From Mangrovimicrobium sp033283385 (GTDB taxonomy: Bacteria; Pseudomonadota; Gammaproteobacteria; Pseudomonadales; Halieaceae), in NCBI GenBank assembly GCA_033283385.1, contig JAWMQQ010000004.1:1-64000 (forward strand): a stretch of 64,000 nucleotides of DNA. Direction: 5' to 3'. Position 1 is the stretch's first letter, and the number at the start of each line of letters is the position of its first letter. The notes beneath the pieces are model-generated. The model did no database searches and was not told the origin of the DNA. It saw only the letters and a list, made by a program, of their open reading frames with translations. Below are positions 7,967 to 17,402 of this stretch, in pieces. Made by a program: the position numbers and the translations under genes.

Positions 7967-9670
7967 TCAGCCCAGGCGCTCCAGCACGAACTGCATCCAG
8001 TCTTCGCGGGAAATCAGCTGCGACTCCTCATCCCGGCGACCCTTGTATTCGAGCTGTCCTTCGCCGAGGGCGCGATCCCCGATTACCAGCCGGTGGGGAA
8101 TGCCGATGAGCTCCATGTCGGCGAACTTCACGCCGGGGCGTTCGTTGCGGTCGTCCAGCAGCACGTCGATGCCGGCTTCGCGCAGCTTCAGGTAGATCTC
8201 CTCGGCGCACTCCGCCACGGCTGCAGACTTTTGCATATTGAGCGGCACGATCGCGATCTGGAAGGGCGCCATGGCCTGCGGCCAGATGATCCCGCTGTCG
8301 TCATGGTTCTGTTCTATGGCAGCTGCTACCACCCGGCTCACGCCGATGCCGTAGCAACCCATGGTCATGGTGACGTTCTTGCCGTTTTCGTCCAGCACCT
8401 GCGCCTGCATGGCTGCGCTGTACTTGGTGCCGAGCTGGAAGATGTGGCCCACTTCAATGCCGCGCCGGATCAGCAAGCTACCCTTGCCATCGGGGCTGGG
8501 ATCGCCCTCGACCACATCGCGCAGGTCTTCCACGCGCTGCAGCGGGCAGTCGCGTTCCCAGTTCACGCCGACCAGGTGCACATCGTCCTTGTTGGCGCCA
8601 CAGCAGAAATCGGCTAGCGCGGCGGCGCTGCGATCGACAATTACCGGTATGGCCAGGCCGACAGGCCCCAGCGAACCGAAGCCGGCGCCGCACAGCTCGC
8701 GCACGCGGGATTCCTCCGCCATGACCAGCGGAGAGGCAATACCCGGCAGTTTTTCCGCCTTGATGGCATTCAGCTGGTGATCGCCGCGCAGCACCAGCGC
8801 GACCAGGCTGCCTTCCTCTTCGCCCTGGACTACAAGTGTTTTTACTGTCGCCGTGGTGTCCAGCTTGAGGAACCGGGCAACCTCGTCGATGCTGCGCACT
8901 CCCGGGGTCGCCACTTCGCTCATCGACTGCGAACCGCTGGCGCGAGGCGGCGCGATAGCCTCTGCCATTTCCACGTTGGCCGCGTAATCGCTGCTGTCCG
9001 AGAAGGCGATGTCGTCCTCGCCGGAGCCGGCGAGCACGTGGAACTCGTGGGAAGCGCTGCCGCCGATGCTGCCGGTGTCGGCGATTACCGGACGGAAATC
9101 GAGGCCCAGCCGGGTAAAGATATTGGTATAGGCGCGGTGCATCACCTGGTAGGTTTCCTCGAGGGAAGCCTGGTCTGCGTGGAAGGAGTAGGCATCCTTC
9201 ATCAGGAATTCGCGCGAACGCATGATGCCGAAGCGCGGGCGGATTTCGTCGCGCACCTTGGTCTGGATCTGGTACAGGTTCAGCGGCAGCTGCTTATAGC
9301 TTTTCACTTCGTTGCGCACCAGGTCGGTAACGACTTCCTCGTGGGTCGGGCCGAGGCAGAAGTCGCGTTCGTGGCGATCCTTTATACGCAGCAGTTCCGG
9401 GCCATACTGCACCCAGCGCCCCGATTCCTCCCACAACTCCGCGGGCTGGATTACCGGCATGCTGACTTCCTGCGCGCCGGCTGCGTCCATCTCCTCGCGC
9501 ACCACGTTTTCAACCTTGCGCAATACGCGCAGGCCGAGCGGAAGCCAGGTATAAAGACCCGAGGCGAGCTTGCGGATAAGTCCCGCCCGCAACATTAACT
9601 GGTGGCTGATGACCTCTGCGTCAGAGGGTGTTTCTTTTAGCGTGGCGATTAGGAAATTGCTGGTGCGCAT
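7967..9670 (-). CDS. proS: Prolyl-tRNA synthetase, bacterial type
   Basis: A 567-residue class II aminoacyl-tRNA synthetase that charges tRNA-Pro. The start at 9670 is set by the family N-terminus MRTSNFLIATLKETP; the reading frame extends 52 codons upstream without homology. Class II motifs are seen in ESGRWVQYGPELLRI and LGPTHEEVVTDL (motif 2), then IQTKVRDEIRPRFG and the C-terminal GCYGIGVSRVVAAAIEQ (motif 3). The region of about 220-400 is the INS editing domain that deacylates Ala-tRNA-Pro. Length is close to the E. coli enzyme. It is the first gene of a two-gene unit with the lytic transglycosylase. Confidence 0.98.
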   Translation of the reverse strand: MRTSNFLIATLKETPSDAEVISHQLMLRAGLIRKLASGLYTWLPLGLRVLRKVENVVREEMDAAGAQEVSMPVIQPAELWEESGRWVQYGPELLRIKDRHERDFCLGPTHEEVVTDLVRNEVKSYKQLPLNLYQIQTKVRDEIRPRFGIMRSREFLMKDAYSFHADQASLEETYQVMHRAYTNIFTRLGLDFRPVIADTGSIGGSASHEFHVLAGSGEDDIAFSDSSDYAANVEMAEAIAPPRASGSQSMSEVATPGVRSIDEVARFLKLDTTATVKTLVVQGEEEGSLVALVLRGDHQLNAIKAEKLPGIASPLVMAEESRVRELCGAGFGSLGPVGLAIPVIVDRSAAALADFCCGANKDDVHLVGVNWERDCPLQRVEDLRDVVEGDPSPDGKGSLLIRRGIEVGHIFQLGTKYSAAMQAQVLDENGKNVTMTMGCYGIGVSRVVAAAIEQNHDDSGIIWPQAMAPFQIAIVPLNMQKSAAVAECAEEIYLKLREAGIDVLLDDRNERPGVKFADMELIGIPHRLVIGDRALGEGQLEYKGRRDEESQLISREDWMQFVLERLG

Positions 9671-9832
9671 GGCGTTGATACGCTCTGGATAGAGAAATAG
9701 GGCGCCCATTTTAGTGGCGATACCTGCGGCGGTAAATGCCGGCGACCTGCGCTGTTTTGGTGCCCGTTGCTGGTTGTGGTCGCGAGGGTACTGAAAAAAC
9801 AGGGTATTTTTATCTGCGAGCTCCAAAAACGC

Positions 9833-9860
9833 TTGTATTGCAGCGTTTCATGCTTTATAT
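9833..9860 (+). promoter_or_regulatory. Candidate sigma-70 promoter for the HU-like gene
   Basis: TTGTAT (9833-9838) and TTATAT (9855-9860) are spaced by 16 bases in the 288-base gap between proS and the HU-like gene. The leader would be about 90 bases. The rest of that gap shows no gene. Confidence 0.4.
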
Positions 9861-9958
9861 GTTTGTCGTGGCTTGTTGTGCCGCCCGTGATGTAGGGGTA
9901 GCGGACCGTCGAGGCACACACTTGATCCAACATCACTATTAGGGAAGGTCGAAATACA

Positions 9959-10438
9959 ATGGCGACTAAGAAAGCAGCAGCGAAGAAGGCTCCAGCCAAA
10001 AAGAAGGCCGCAGTAGCCAAGAAAGCTCCGGCCAAGAAAGCGGCAGCCAAAAAAGCACCGGCTAAGAAGGCTCCCGCCAAGAAGGTAGCAGCGAAGAAAG
10101 CACCGGCCAAGAAAGCGGCGTCTGCAATCTCGGAGAAGATGACCAAGAGCCAGATCGTTGCCACTCTTGCCGAGAGCACCGAGCTGAGCAAGAAGCAGGT
10201 CAACGATGTTCTCGACGGCCTCAACGATCTGATCGAGCGCAGCATCAAGAAGCGTGCGGTTGGTGAGTTCACCATTCCGGGCGTCATGAAGATCACCACC
10301 GTCAAGAAGCCCGCTCGCAAGGCGCGCAAGGGCATCAACCCCTTCACCGGGGAAGCGACGGTGTTCAAGGCGAAGCCTGCCAGCATTGCTGTCAAGATTC
10401 GCCCGCTGAAGAAACTGAAGGAATACGCCGCCTCCTGA
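9959..10438 (+). CDS. HU-family DNA-binding protein with lysine/alanine-rich N-terminal tail
   Basis: A 159-residue nucleoid protein made of two parts. Residues 1-54 are almost only Lys, Ala and Pro in KKAPAKK/KKAAAKK repeats like the tail of histone H1 or AlgP. Residues 58-153 are an HU/IHF fold with TKSQIVATLAEST at the start, the beta-arm region VGEFTIPGVMKITTVKKPARKARKGINPFTGE, and the closing VKIRPLKKLKE. It should bind and compact DNA, the tail adding non-specific electrostatic binding. A clear ribosome site (AGGGAAGG) precedes ATG 9959. A hairpin follows the gene. The DNA repeats in the tail are prone to length variation. Confidence 0.93.
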   Translation: MATKKAAAKKAPAKKKAAVAKKAPAKKAAAKKAPAKKAPAKKVAAKKAPAKKAASAISEKMTKSQIVATLAESTELSKKQVNDVLDGLNDLIERSIKKRAVGEFTIPGVMKITTVKKPARKARKGINPFTGEATVFKAKPASIAVKIRPLKKLKEYAAS

Positions 10439-10455
10439 GGGCGTAATCAGCACCG

Positions 10456-10485
10456 CCGGCCGCTTTCGCTGACGGAAGCGGCCGG
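10456..10485 (+). terminator. GC-rich hairpin after the HU-like gene
   Basis: CCGGCCGCTT (10456-10465) pairs with AAGCGGCCGG (10476-10485); two further pairs close a 6-base loop. No T run follows, so it is a weak intrinsic terminator or an mRNA-stabilising hairpin. Confidence 0.5.
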
Positions 10486-10628
10486 TAAAGCACCTCGGCT
10501 GCACAGCCGGGTGGGGGTTCGTCGCCCCTGCCGTCCCGCCTCCCCGAGCTTGGACTCTCCTTATCGCTTGGGTTAAAATCCGCGCCTCAATTTTTCTCCA
10601 ACCTGTTGATATTTGGTGCCTTAGGACC

Positions 10629-10949
10629 ATGCCTATCTACGAGTACCAGTGCCAGAAGTGCGGGCACGAGTTGGAAGTCATCCAGAAGCTCAGCGACGCT
10701 GCGCTCACCGATTGCCCCGAATGCGGGGCGCCGGCGCTGAAAAAGAAAATCTCCGCAGCAGCTTTCCGGCTGAAAGGCGGCGGCTGGTATGAGACCGATT
10801 TCAAGTCCGGCGACAAGAAAAAGAACCTGCACGGCGACGCCGCGAAAGGCGGCGACCAGGCAAAAGCCGCCAGCGAAGCAGGCAAGGGCGGCGACAAGAA
10901 GGCCGATAGCGCGAAGAGCGCAGGCAGCACGGGCGGCGACACCGCCTGA
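10629..10949 (+). CDS. FmdB family zinc-ribbon protein
   Basis: A 106-residue small protein with the FmdB/CxxC regulatory zinc ribbon at the N-terminus: MPIYEYQC at the start, then Cys8, Cys11, Cys29 and Cys32 as the zinc ligands, followed by the conserved FRLKGGGWYETDF. The last 45 residues are low-complexity (Gly, Lys, Ala, Asp rich) and probably disordered. It lies 42 bases upstream of aspS; this fmdB-aspS-yebC-ruvC order is common in gammaproteobacteria. The molecular function is not established; names such as FmdB regulator come from a methylotroph protein. Confidence 0.92.
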   Translation: MPIYEYQCQKCGHELEVIQKLSDAALTDCPECGAPALKKKISAAAFRLKGGGWYETDFKSGDKKKNLHGDAAKGGDQAKAASEAGKGGDKKADSAKSAGSTGGDTA

Positions 10950-10991
10950 CCACGGCCCCCAGGGGCTGTTCAATCACACGGAATCCGAGTT

Positions 10992-12779
10992 ATGCGCAGT
11001 CATTATTGTGGCGATTTGTCCACAGCCAACATCGAAGAGACGGTAACCATCTGTGGATGGGTCGACCGCCGCCGCGACCATGGCGGAGTCATCTTCCTCG
11101 ACATGCGCGACCGCAACGGAATCGTCCAGGTGGTCTTCGACCCGGATACCGGCGAGCATTTCGAGCGCGCCGACCGGGTGCGCAGCGAATATGTGCTGAA
11201 AATTACCGGCCGGGTGCGCGCCCGAGGCGAGGGCACGGTCAATCCGAACATGGCGACCGGCGAGATCGAGGTGCTGGGCAAGGAACTCGAGATTCTCAAC
11301 ACCGCTGCCACCCCGCCGTTCCAGCTCGACGAGCACACTTCCGTCGGTGAGGAAGTGCGCCTGCGCTACCGCTACATGGACTTGCGTCGCAACGAGATGC
11401 AGGAGCGACTGGCGCTGCGTTCGCGTATTACTACCGCCGTGCGCAACTTCCTCGACAGCGAGGGCTTTCTCGATATCGAGACGCCGATCCTCACCCGCGC
11501 TACACCGGAAGGTGCACGCGATTACCTGGTGCCCAGCCGCACCCACCCGGGACAGTTTTTTGCCCTGCCGCAGTCGCCGCAGCTGTTCAAGCAACTGCTG
11601 ATGGTGGCGGGCTTCGACCGTTACTACCAGGTGGCCAAGTGTTTCCGCGACGAGGACCTGCGCGCCGACCGGCAGCCGGAGTTCACCCAGATCGATATCG
11701 AGACCTCCTTCATGGACGAGTCGGAGATCATGGAAGTCACCGAGCGCATGGTGCGCGACCTGTTCAAGTCCACCCTCGGTGTCGAGCTGCCGGAATTTCC
11801 GACCATGCCGTATTCCGAGGCGATGGAGCGTTACGGTTCGGACAAGCCGGACTTGCGTATCGATATGGAACTGGTGAGTGTCGACGACCTCATGCAGCAG
11901 GTGGACTTCAAGGTCTTCCGCGGCCCCGCGGACGACCCCGCCGGCCGGGTGGCTGCGCTCAAGGTACCCGGCGGCGCCAGCATCAGCCGCAAGGAAATCG
12001 ACGACTACACCAAATACGTGTCGGTCTTCGGCGCCCGCGGCCTGGCCTGGGTCAAGGTCAACGACCTCGCGGCCGGCGTGGAAGGCCTGCAGTCGCCGAT
12101 CCTCAAGTTCATGCCCGACGAAGTCGTGCTGCAGATGATGCAGCGGCTGGAAGCGGCCGATGGCGACATTATTTTCTTCGGTGCGGACAAGGCGCGCGTC
12201 GTAAACGAATCCCTGGGCGCCCTGCGCCTGAAGGTTGCCGAAGACCTCGGCTGTGTCCGCGAGGGCTGGGCACCGCTGTGGGTAGTGGACTTCCCGATGT
12301 TCGAGGACGACGGCAGCGGCGCGTGGACGCCCCTGCACCACCCGTTCACCGCCCCCGCCTGCAGTGTCGAAGAACTGGTAGCCAACCCCGGTACAGCGCT
12401 GTCGCGCGCCTACGACATGGTGCTCAACGGCACCGAACTGGGCGGTGGCAGTGTGCGTATCCACCAGCGCGACATGCAGGAGGCGGTGTTCCGCATCCTC
12501 GAGATCAGCGACGAGGAGGCCAACGAGAAATTCGGCTTCCTGCTGCAGGCGCTGCAGCACGGCGCGCCGCCCCACGGCGGCCTGGCCTTCGGCCTGGACC
12601 GGTTGGTCATGCTGATGACCGGCTCCGCGTCCATCCGTGACGTGATCGCCTTCCCGAAAACCCAGACCGCCGCCTGCCTGCTGACCGACGCCCCCGGCAC
12701 TGTCAGCGCGCAACAGCTGCGCGAGCTGAATATTCGCCTGCGCCAGAACCCGGCGGAGGGCGCCGAGGGCCAGGGCTGA
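10992..12779 (+). CDS. aspS: Aspartyl-tRNA synthetase
   Basis: A 595-residue class IIb synthetase. The N-terminal OB fold reads the anticodon (TICGWVDRRRDHGGVIFLDMRDRNG). The catalytic core shows the motif 2 region YYQVAKCFRDEDLRADRQPEFTQID and motif 3 GLAFGLDRLVMLMTG, with the bacterial GAD insertion domain between them at roughly 280-420. Length matches bacterial AspRS. Whether it charges tRNA-Asp only, or also tRNA-Asn, depends on asnS or gatCAB elsewhere in the genome. It heads the aspS-yebC-ruvCAB run, 42 bases after the FmdB gene. Confidence 0.98.
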   Translation: MRSHYCGDLSTANIEETVTICGWVDRRRDHGGVIFLDMRDRNGIVQVVFDPDTGEHFERADRVRSEYVLKITGRVRARGEGTVNPNMATGEIEVLGKELEILNTAATPPFQLDEHTSVGEEVRLRYRYMDLRRNEMQERLALRSRITTAVRNFLDSEGFLDIETPILTRATPEGARDYLVPSRTHPGQFFALPQSPQLFKQLLMVAGFDRYYQVAKCFRDEDLRADRQPEFTQIDIETSFMDESEIMEVTERMVRDLFKSTLGVELPEFPTMPYSEAMERYGSDKPDLRIDMELVSVDDLMQQVDFKVFRGPADDPAGRVAALKVPGGASISRKEIDDYTKYVSVFGARGLAWVKVNDLAAGVEGLQSPILKFMPDEVVLQMMQRLEAADGDIIFFGADKARVVNESLGALRLKVAEDLGCVREGWAPLWVVDFPMFEDDGSGAWTPLHHPFTAPACSVEELVANPGTALSRAYDMVLNGTELGGGSVRIHQRDMQEAVFRILEISDEEANEKFGFLLQALQHGAPPHGGLAFGLDRLVMLMTGSASIRDVIAFPKTQTAACLLTDAPGTVSAQQLRELNIRLRQNPAEGAEGQG

Positions 12780-12823
12780 ACGGGCACCCGCGCTCACAGG
12801 TATATAAGAAGCAAGAGGGAGAC

Positions 12824-13567
12824 ATGGCCGGACACAGTAAATGGGCCAACATCAAGCACCGCAAGGCGGCCCAGGACGCCAAGCGGGGCAAGATCTTCAC
12901 CAAGCTGATCCGGGAGCTGGTCATCGCCGCCAAACAGGGCGGCCCGGCACCCGAGGACAACCCCCGCCTGCGCGCCGCCGTGGACAAGGCGCTGGGCGCC
13001 AACATGACCCGCGACACTATCGACCGCGCCATCGCCCGCGGGGCGGGCAATAACGATGCCGACAACATGGAGGAGTTGACCTACGAAGGTTACGCCGCCG
13101 GCGGCATCGCAGTCCTCATCGAAGCCATGACCGACAACCGCAACCGCACCGTCGCCGAGGTGCGCCACGCGTTCAGCAAGCGCGGCGGCAACCTGGGGAC
13201 AGACGGCTCGGTGGCCTACCTGTTCAATCGGGTCGGCCAGATCAGCTTCGCCCCGGGCGCGGACGAAGAACAGGTGATGGAAATCGCGCTGGAGGCCGGC
13301 GCGGAGGATATCGAAGCCTACGACGACGGTTCCATCGACGTGACCACCGCCTGGGAGGACTTTTCATCGGTGAAGGATGCGCTGGAAAGCGCGGGCCTCG
13401 AGCCGGACGGCGGTGAGGTCACCATGGTGGCCTCTACCACCGTGCCGGTGGATCTCGAGGGCGCGCAGAAGCTCATGGCGCTGGTCGAGATGCTGGAAGA
13501 CCTGGACGATGTCCAGAACGTCTACACCAATGTCGACATCCCGGACGAAGTTTACGCCGAACTCTGA
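12824..13567 (+). CDS. yebC: YebC/PmpR family protein
   Basis: A 247-residue protein starting MAGHSKWANIKHRKAAQDAKRG-like, the hallmark of the YebC/PmpR (TACO1) family, with the GGNLGTDGSVAYLF motif in the middle domain. Some members act as transcription regulators (PmpR of quorum sensing). Recent work links YebC proteins to translation of difficult proline stretches, so either role is possible. A good ribosome site (GAGGGAGAC) precedes ATG 12824. It is in the same run as aspS and ruvC, as in E. coli and Pseudomonas. Confidence 0.96.
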   Translation: MAGHSKWANIKHRKAAQDAKRGKIFTKLIRELVIAAKQGGPAPEDNPRLRAAVDKALGANMTRDTIDRAIARGAGNNDADNMEELTYEGYAAGGIAVLIEAMTDNRNRTVAEVRHAFSKRGGNLGTDGSVAYLFNRVGQISFAPGADEEQVMEIALEAGAEDIEAYDDGSIDVTTAWEDFSSVKDALESAGLEPDGGEVTMVASTTVPVDLEGAQKLMALVEMLEDLDDVQNVYTNVDIPDEVYAEL

Positions 13568-13648
13568 GCTTTCCCCGCCGTGACAGGCTGACCCGGACTG
13601 TAAATTTGTACATAATGAGGTAACGGGGCACAGGGCACGGAATCTTCC

Positions 13649-14167
13649 ATGTCACTCATTCTGGGAATCGATCCGGGTTCCCGCAAAACCGGCTTCGGCA
13701 TCATCGAATTTGAGGCCGGCCGCAGCAAATACGTCACCAGCGGTGTCATTCGCCTGCCGGAGGGAGAGCTGGCGCCGCGCCTGCGTATTATCTACGACAG
13801 CGTGGCCGAACTGGTGGAGACCCACTGCCCGCAAGTCCTCGCGATCGAGCAGGTGTTCATGGCGCGCAGCGCCGGTTCCGCATTGAAACTGGGGCAGGCG
13901 CGCGGCGCCGCCATCGTCGCCTGTGCCACCCGCGGGATGGAGGTGTCCGAGTACTCCGCGCGGCAGATCAAGCAGTCGGTGGTCGGCACCGGCGCGGCGG
14001 ACAAGGTGCAGGTGCAGCACATGGTCAAGGTGCTGCTGAAATTGCCGGCGGAGCCCCAGGAAGACGCGGCGGATGCACTGGCGGCGGCGCTGTGCCACGC
14101 GCACACCCGGCAGAGTATGATACACATGGCGGGCGCACGCTCGGTGCGCCGGCGGCGAGTGCGGTAG
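13649..14167 (+). CDS. ruvC: Holliday junction endonuclease RuvC
   Basis: A 172-residue resolvase that cuts Holliday junctions symmetrically after RuvAB branch migration. The RNase H-fold acidic quartet is visible: Asp8 in LGIDPGSRKTGFG, Glu67 in LAIEQVF, and Asp139 and Asp142 in EDAADALAAALCH. Length is normal. An 81-base gap after yebC with no terminator suggests it may have its own promoter while still being read through. ruvA follows after 9 bases. Confidence 0.98.
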   Translation: MSLILGIDPGSRKTGFGIIEFEAGRSKYVTSGVIRLPEGELAPRLRIIYDSVAELVETHCPQVLAIEQVFMARSAGSALKLGQARGAAIVACATRGMEVSEYSARQIKQSVVGTGAADKVQVQHMVKVLLKLPAEPQEDAADALAAALCHAHTRQSMIHMAGARSVRRRRVR

Positions 14168-14176
14168 GCGGAAGTC

Positions 14177-14787
14177 ATGATAGGCAGAATAAGAGGCAAC
14201 CTGGTCTACAAGCGACCACCGGAGATCCTGGTGGACGTGGGAGGCGTGGGGTACGAATTACTGGTGCCGATGAGCACCCTGTTCCAGCTGCCGCAGGCCG
14301 GCGCCGAGGTCAATCTCGTCACCCACCTGGTGGTGCGCGAGGACGCCCAGATTCTCTACGGCTTCTTCGAGGAACGCGACCGCGAACTGTTCCGCCTGCT
14401 GATCCGCGTCAGTAATGTCGGCCCCAAACTGGCGCTGGCGATACTCTCCGGCATGGACGCGCCGACCTTCGTGCGCTGTGTCCAGCGCGACGATATCTCC
14501 TCGCTGGTGGCACTGCCCGGGGTGGGGCGCAAGACCGCCGAGCGGCTGGTCATCGAGATGCGCGACAAGCTGGATAACTGGCTGCAACCGGATGCCGGCG
14601 GCGTCGCTCCGGTGACCGGCGCCATGCCCTCCATGAGTTCCAAAGTGGCCGATGCGGAGAGCGCCCTGATCGCCCTGGGCTACAAGCCGGCGGAAGCGGC
14701 GAAAGTCGTTGCGGCGGTCAATGACGACAGTGTGGCCGACAGCGAAGAGCTGATCCGCCGCGCCCTCAAGTCCATGGTAAGCGCCTG

Positions 14788-14788
<1 letters not shown>
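14177..14788 (+). CDS. ruvA: Holliday junction branch migration protein RuvA
   Basis: A 203-residue subunit that forms the tetramer binding four-way junctions and loading RuvB. It starts with the OB fold (MIGRIRGNLVYKRPPEILVDVGGVGYE), continues with two helix-hairpin-helix motifs (LIRVSNVGPKLALAILS and LVALPGVGRKTAERLVIEM), and ends with the mobile domain III that touches RuvB (SALIALGYKPAEAAKVV). Its final base overlaps the ruvB ATG, which implies translational coupling. Confidence 0.98.
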
Positions 14789-15833
<1,045 letters not shown>

Positions 15834-15837
<4 letters not shown>

Positions 15838-16262
15838 TGGCGGCGGAATTTTCACTGCCCATGCGCGTCTACATCGAGGACACTGACGCCGGCGGTATCG
15901 TCTACTACGTCAACTACCTCAAGTTCATGGAACGCGCGCGCACGGAATTCCTGCGTTCGCTGGGTTTTGGCAAGGACTTCATATTCAACCGCGATCTCAT
16001 GTTTGTCGTGCGCGACGTGGCAATGACCTACCTGCGCCCGGCGCTGCTGGACGACGAGATCGAGGCCACCGTGCAGCTGGACCAGTTGCGCGGCGCTTCC
16101 ATGTCCCTGCGCCAGACCGTGCGCCGGGGCGGGGAGACATTGGTGCAGGGGGCGGTGACCGTCGCCTGCGTCGACAGAAGTGGCGTGCGCCCGCGGCGCA
16201 TCCCGAAGGAAATCAGCGGCCGCCTGCGCGGTCCGGACAAGCATGAAAGCGAAGGGAGCTGA
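15834..16262 (+). CDS. ybgC: Tol-Pal system-associated acyl-CoA thioesterase YbgC
   Basis: A 142-residue hot-dog-fold thioesterase. The 4HBT signature is visible near the N-terminus: EDTDAGGIVYYVNYLKFMERARTE, with the catalytic Asp18 and the family YVNYL segment. YbgC enzymes hydrolyse short acyl-CoA or acyl-ACP and associate with phospholipid synthesis proteins. Two adjacent ATG codons (15834 and 15837) can start it; the first overlaps the ruvB stop. It is the first gene of the tol-pal run, with tolQ starting 3 bases after its stop. Confidence 0.95.
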
Positions 16263-16265
16263 GCT

Positions 16266-16976
16266 TTGGACGAACAGTTAAGCCTGATAGACCTGGTATG
16301 GGGCGCCAGTTTTACCGTACAGCTGGTAATGGCCATCCTGCTCGCCGCGTCGATGATGTCCTGGTACATGATCGTGCAGCGCTTCCTCTATATCCGCAAT
16401 TCCAAGGAGGAGGCCTACGAGTTCGAGGAGCGGTTCTGGTCCGGCATCGACCTGTCGCAACTGTACCGCGAGGGCAGTGAGAAGGCCGCCGACGGACACG
16501 CGATTCTCGGCATGGAGAGCATCTTCCGCGCCGGCTTCAAGGAGTTCTCGCGCCTGGCCCAGCAGTCGGAGATGGATTCCGACGCCATCGTCGAGGGCGC
16601 GCGCCGCGCAATGCGCGTGGCCATGCTGCGCGAGGAAGAGCGCCTGGAGCGCCACCTCGCCTTCCTCGCCTCGGTGGGCTCGACCAGCCCATACATCGGC
16701 CTGTTCGGCACTGTCTGGGGCATCATGCACTCCTTTCGCGGCCTGGCGAATGCGACCCAGGCGACCCTGGCGACGGTAGCGCCGGGTATTTCCGAGGCGC
16801 TGGTGGCCACGGCCATGGGCCTGTTCGCCGCGATTCCGGCGGTGCTGGCCTACAACCGCTTTGCCGCCAAGGTGGAGGTGTTCAGCAACCGCTACGACAC
16901 CTTCGCCGACGAATTCTCCAGCATTCTCTACCGCCAGGCTTACTCCCTGCGCGCCAGGGACCGCAAAGCGGGGTAA
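16266..16976 (+). CDS. tolQ: Tol-Pal system proton channel subunit TolQ
   Basis: A 236-residue inner-membrane protein of the MotA/TolQ/ExbB family. With TolR it uses the proton gradient to energise TolA during cell constriction. Three membrane segments are expected near 15-35, 135-155 and 170-190. Conserved pieces include FLASVGSTSPYIGLFGTVWGIMHSF and VAPGISEALVATAMGLFAAIPAVLAYN. The start is TTG at 16266 with GGGAG 8-9 bases ahead; it lies 3 bases after ybgC. No ATG nearby would keep the N-terminal helix. Confidence 0.97.
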   Translation: MDEQLSLIDLVWGASFTVQLVMAILLAASMMSWYMIVQRFLYIRNSKEEAYEFEERFWSGIDLSQLYREGSEKAADGHAILGMESIFRAGFKEFSRLAQQSEMDSDAIVEGARRAMRVAMLREEERLERHLAFLASVGSTSPYIGLFGTVWGIMHSFRGLANATQATLATVAPGISEALVATAMGLFAAIPAVLAYNRFAAKVEVFSNRYDTFADEFSSILYRQAYSLRARDRKAG

Positions 16977-16982
16977 ACAGAC

Positions 16983-17402
16983 GTGCTACGTACCCGCAAC
17001 AAACGCAAGCCCATGTCGGCGATCAACGTCGTCCCCTACATCGACGTGATGCTGGTGCTGCTGATCATCTTCATGGTGACCGCGCCCATGCTGATGCAGG
17101 GGGTCAAGGTCGACCTGCCCGAGGCCACCGCCAACCCGGTGGAAAAGCAGGACAGCGAGCCGCTGATCGTCTCGGTGGACGCCAAGGGCCAGCTCTACCT
17201 CAATCTCGGCGACGAAAAGCAGGTGCTGTCGCTGGCTACCATTCGCGAACGGGTCGGCGTGGTGATGAAGCGCAGTCCCGACAAGCCGGTGCTGATCTGG
17301 GGCGACCAGGCGGTGCCCTACGGCGACGTGGTGACCGTGATGGTCGCACTGCAACAGGCGGGCGCGCCCAGCGTCGGCCTGGTGACCGAGGACCCGCATT
17401 GA
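16983..17402 (+). CDS. tolR: Tol-Pal system protein TolR
   Basis: A 139-residue ExbD/TolR protein with one N-terminal membrane helix (about 20-38), whose start carries the essential proton-path Asp in INVVPYIDVMLVLLIIFMV. The periplasmic domain follows, ending LQQAGAPSVGLVTE. The start is GTG at 16983, six bases after tolQ; an internal ATG at 17013 would remove the cytoplasmic leader. The stop codon overlaps the tolA TTG start (17399-17402). Confidence 0.96.
   Translation: MLRTRNKRKPMSAINVVPYIDVMLVLLIIFMVTAPMLMQGVKVDLPEATANPVEKQDSEPLIVSVDAKGQLYLNLGDEKQVLSLATIRERVGVVMKRSPDKPVLIWGDQAVPYGDVVTVMVALQQAGAPSVGLVTEDPH

Noticed and set aside
9671..9826. A 52-codon N-terminal extension of prolyl-tRNA synthetase
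   Set aside because: The family N-terminus begins exactly at the ATG at 9670; upstream codons show no similarity.
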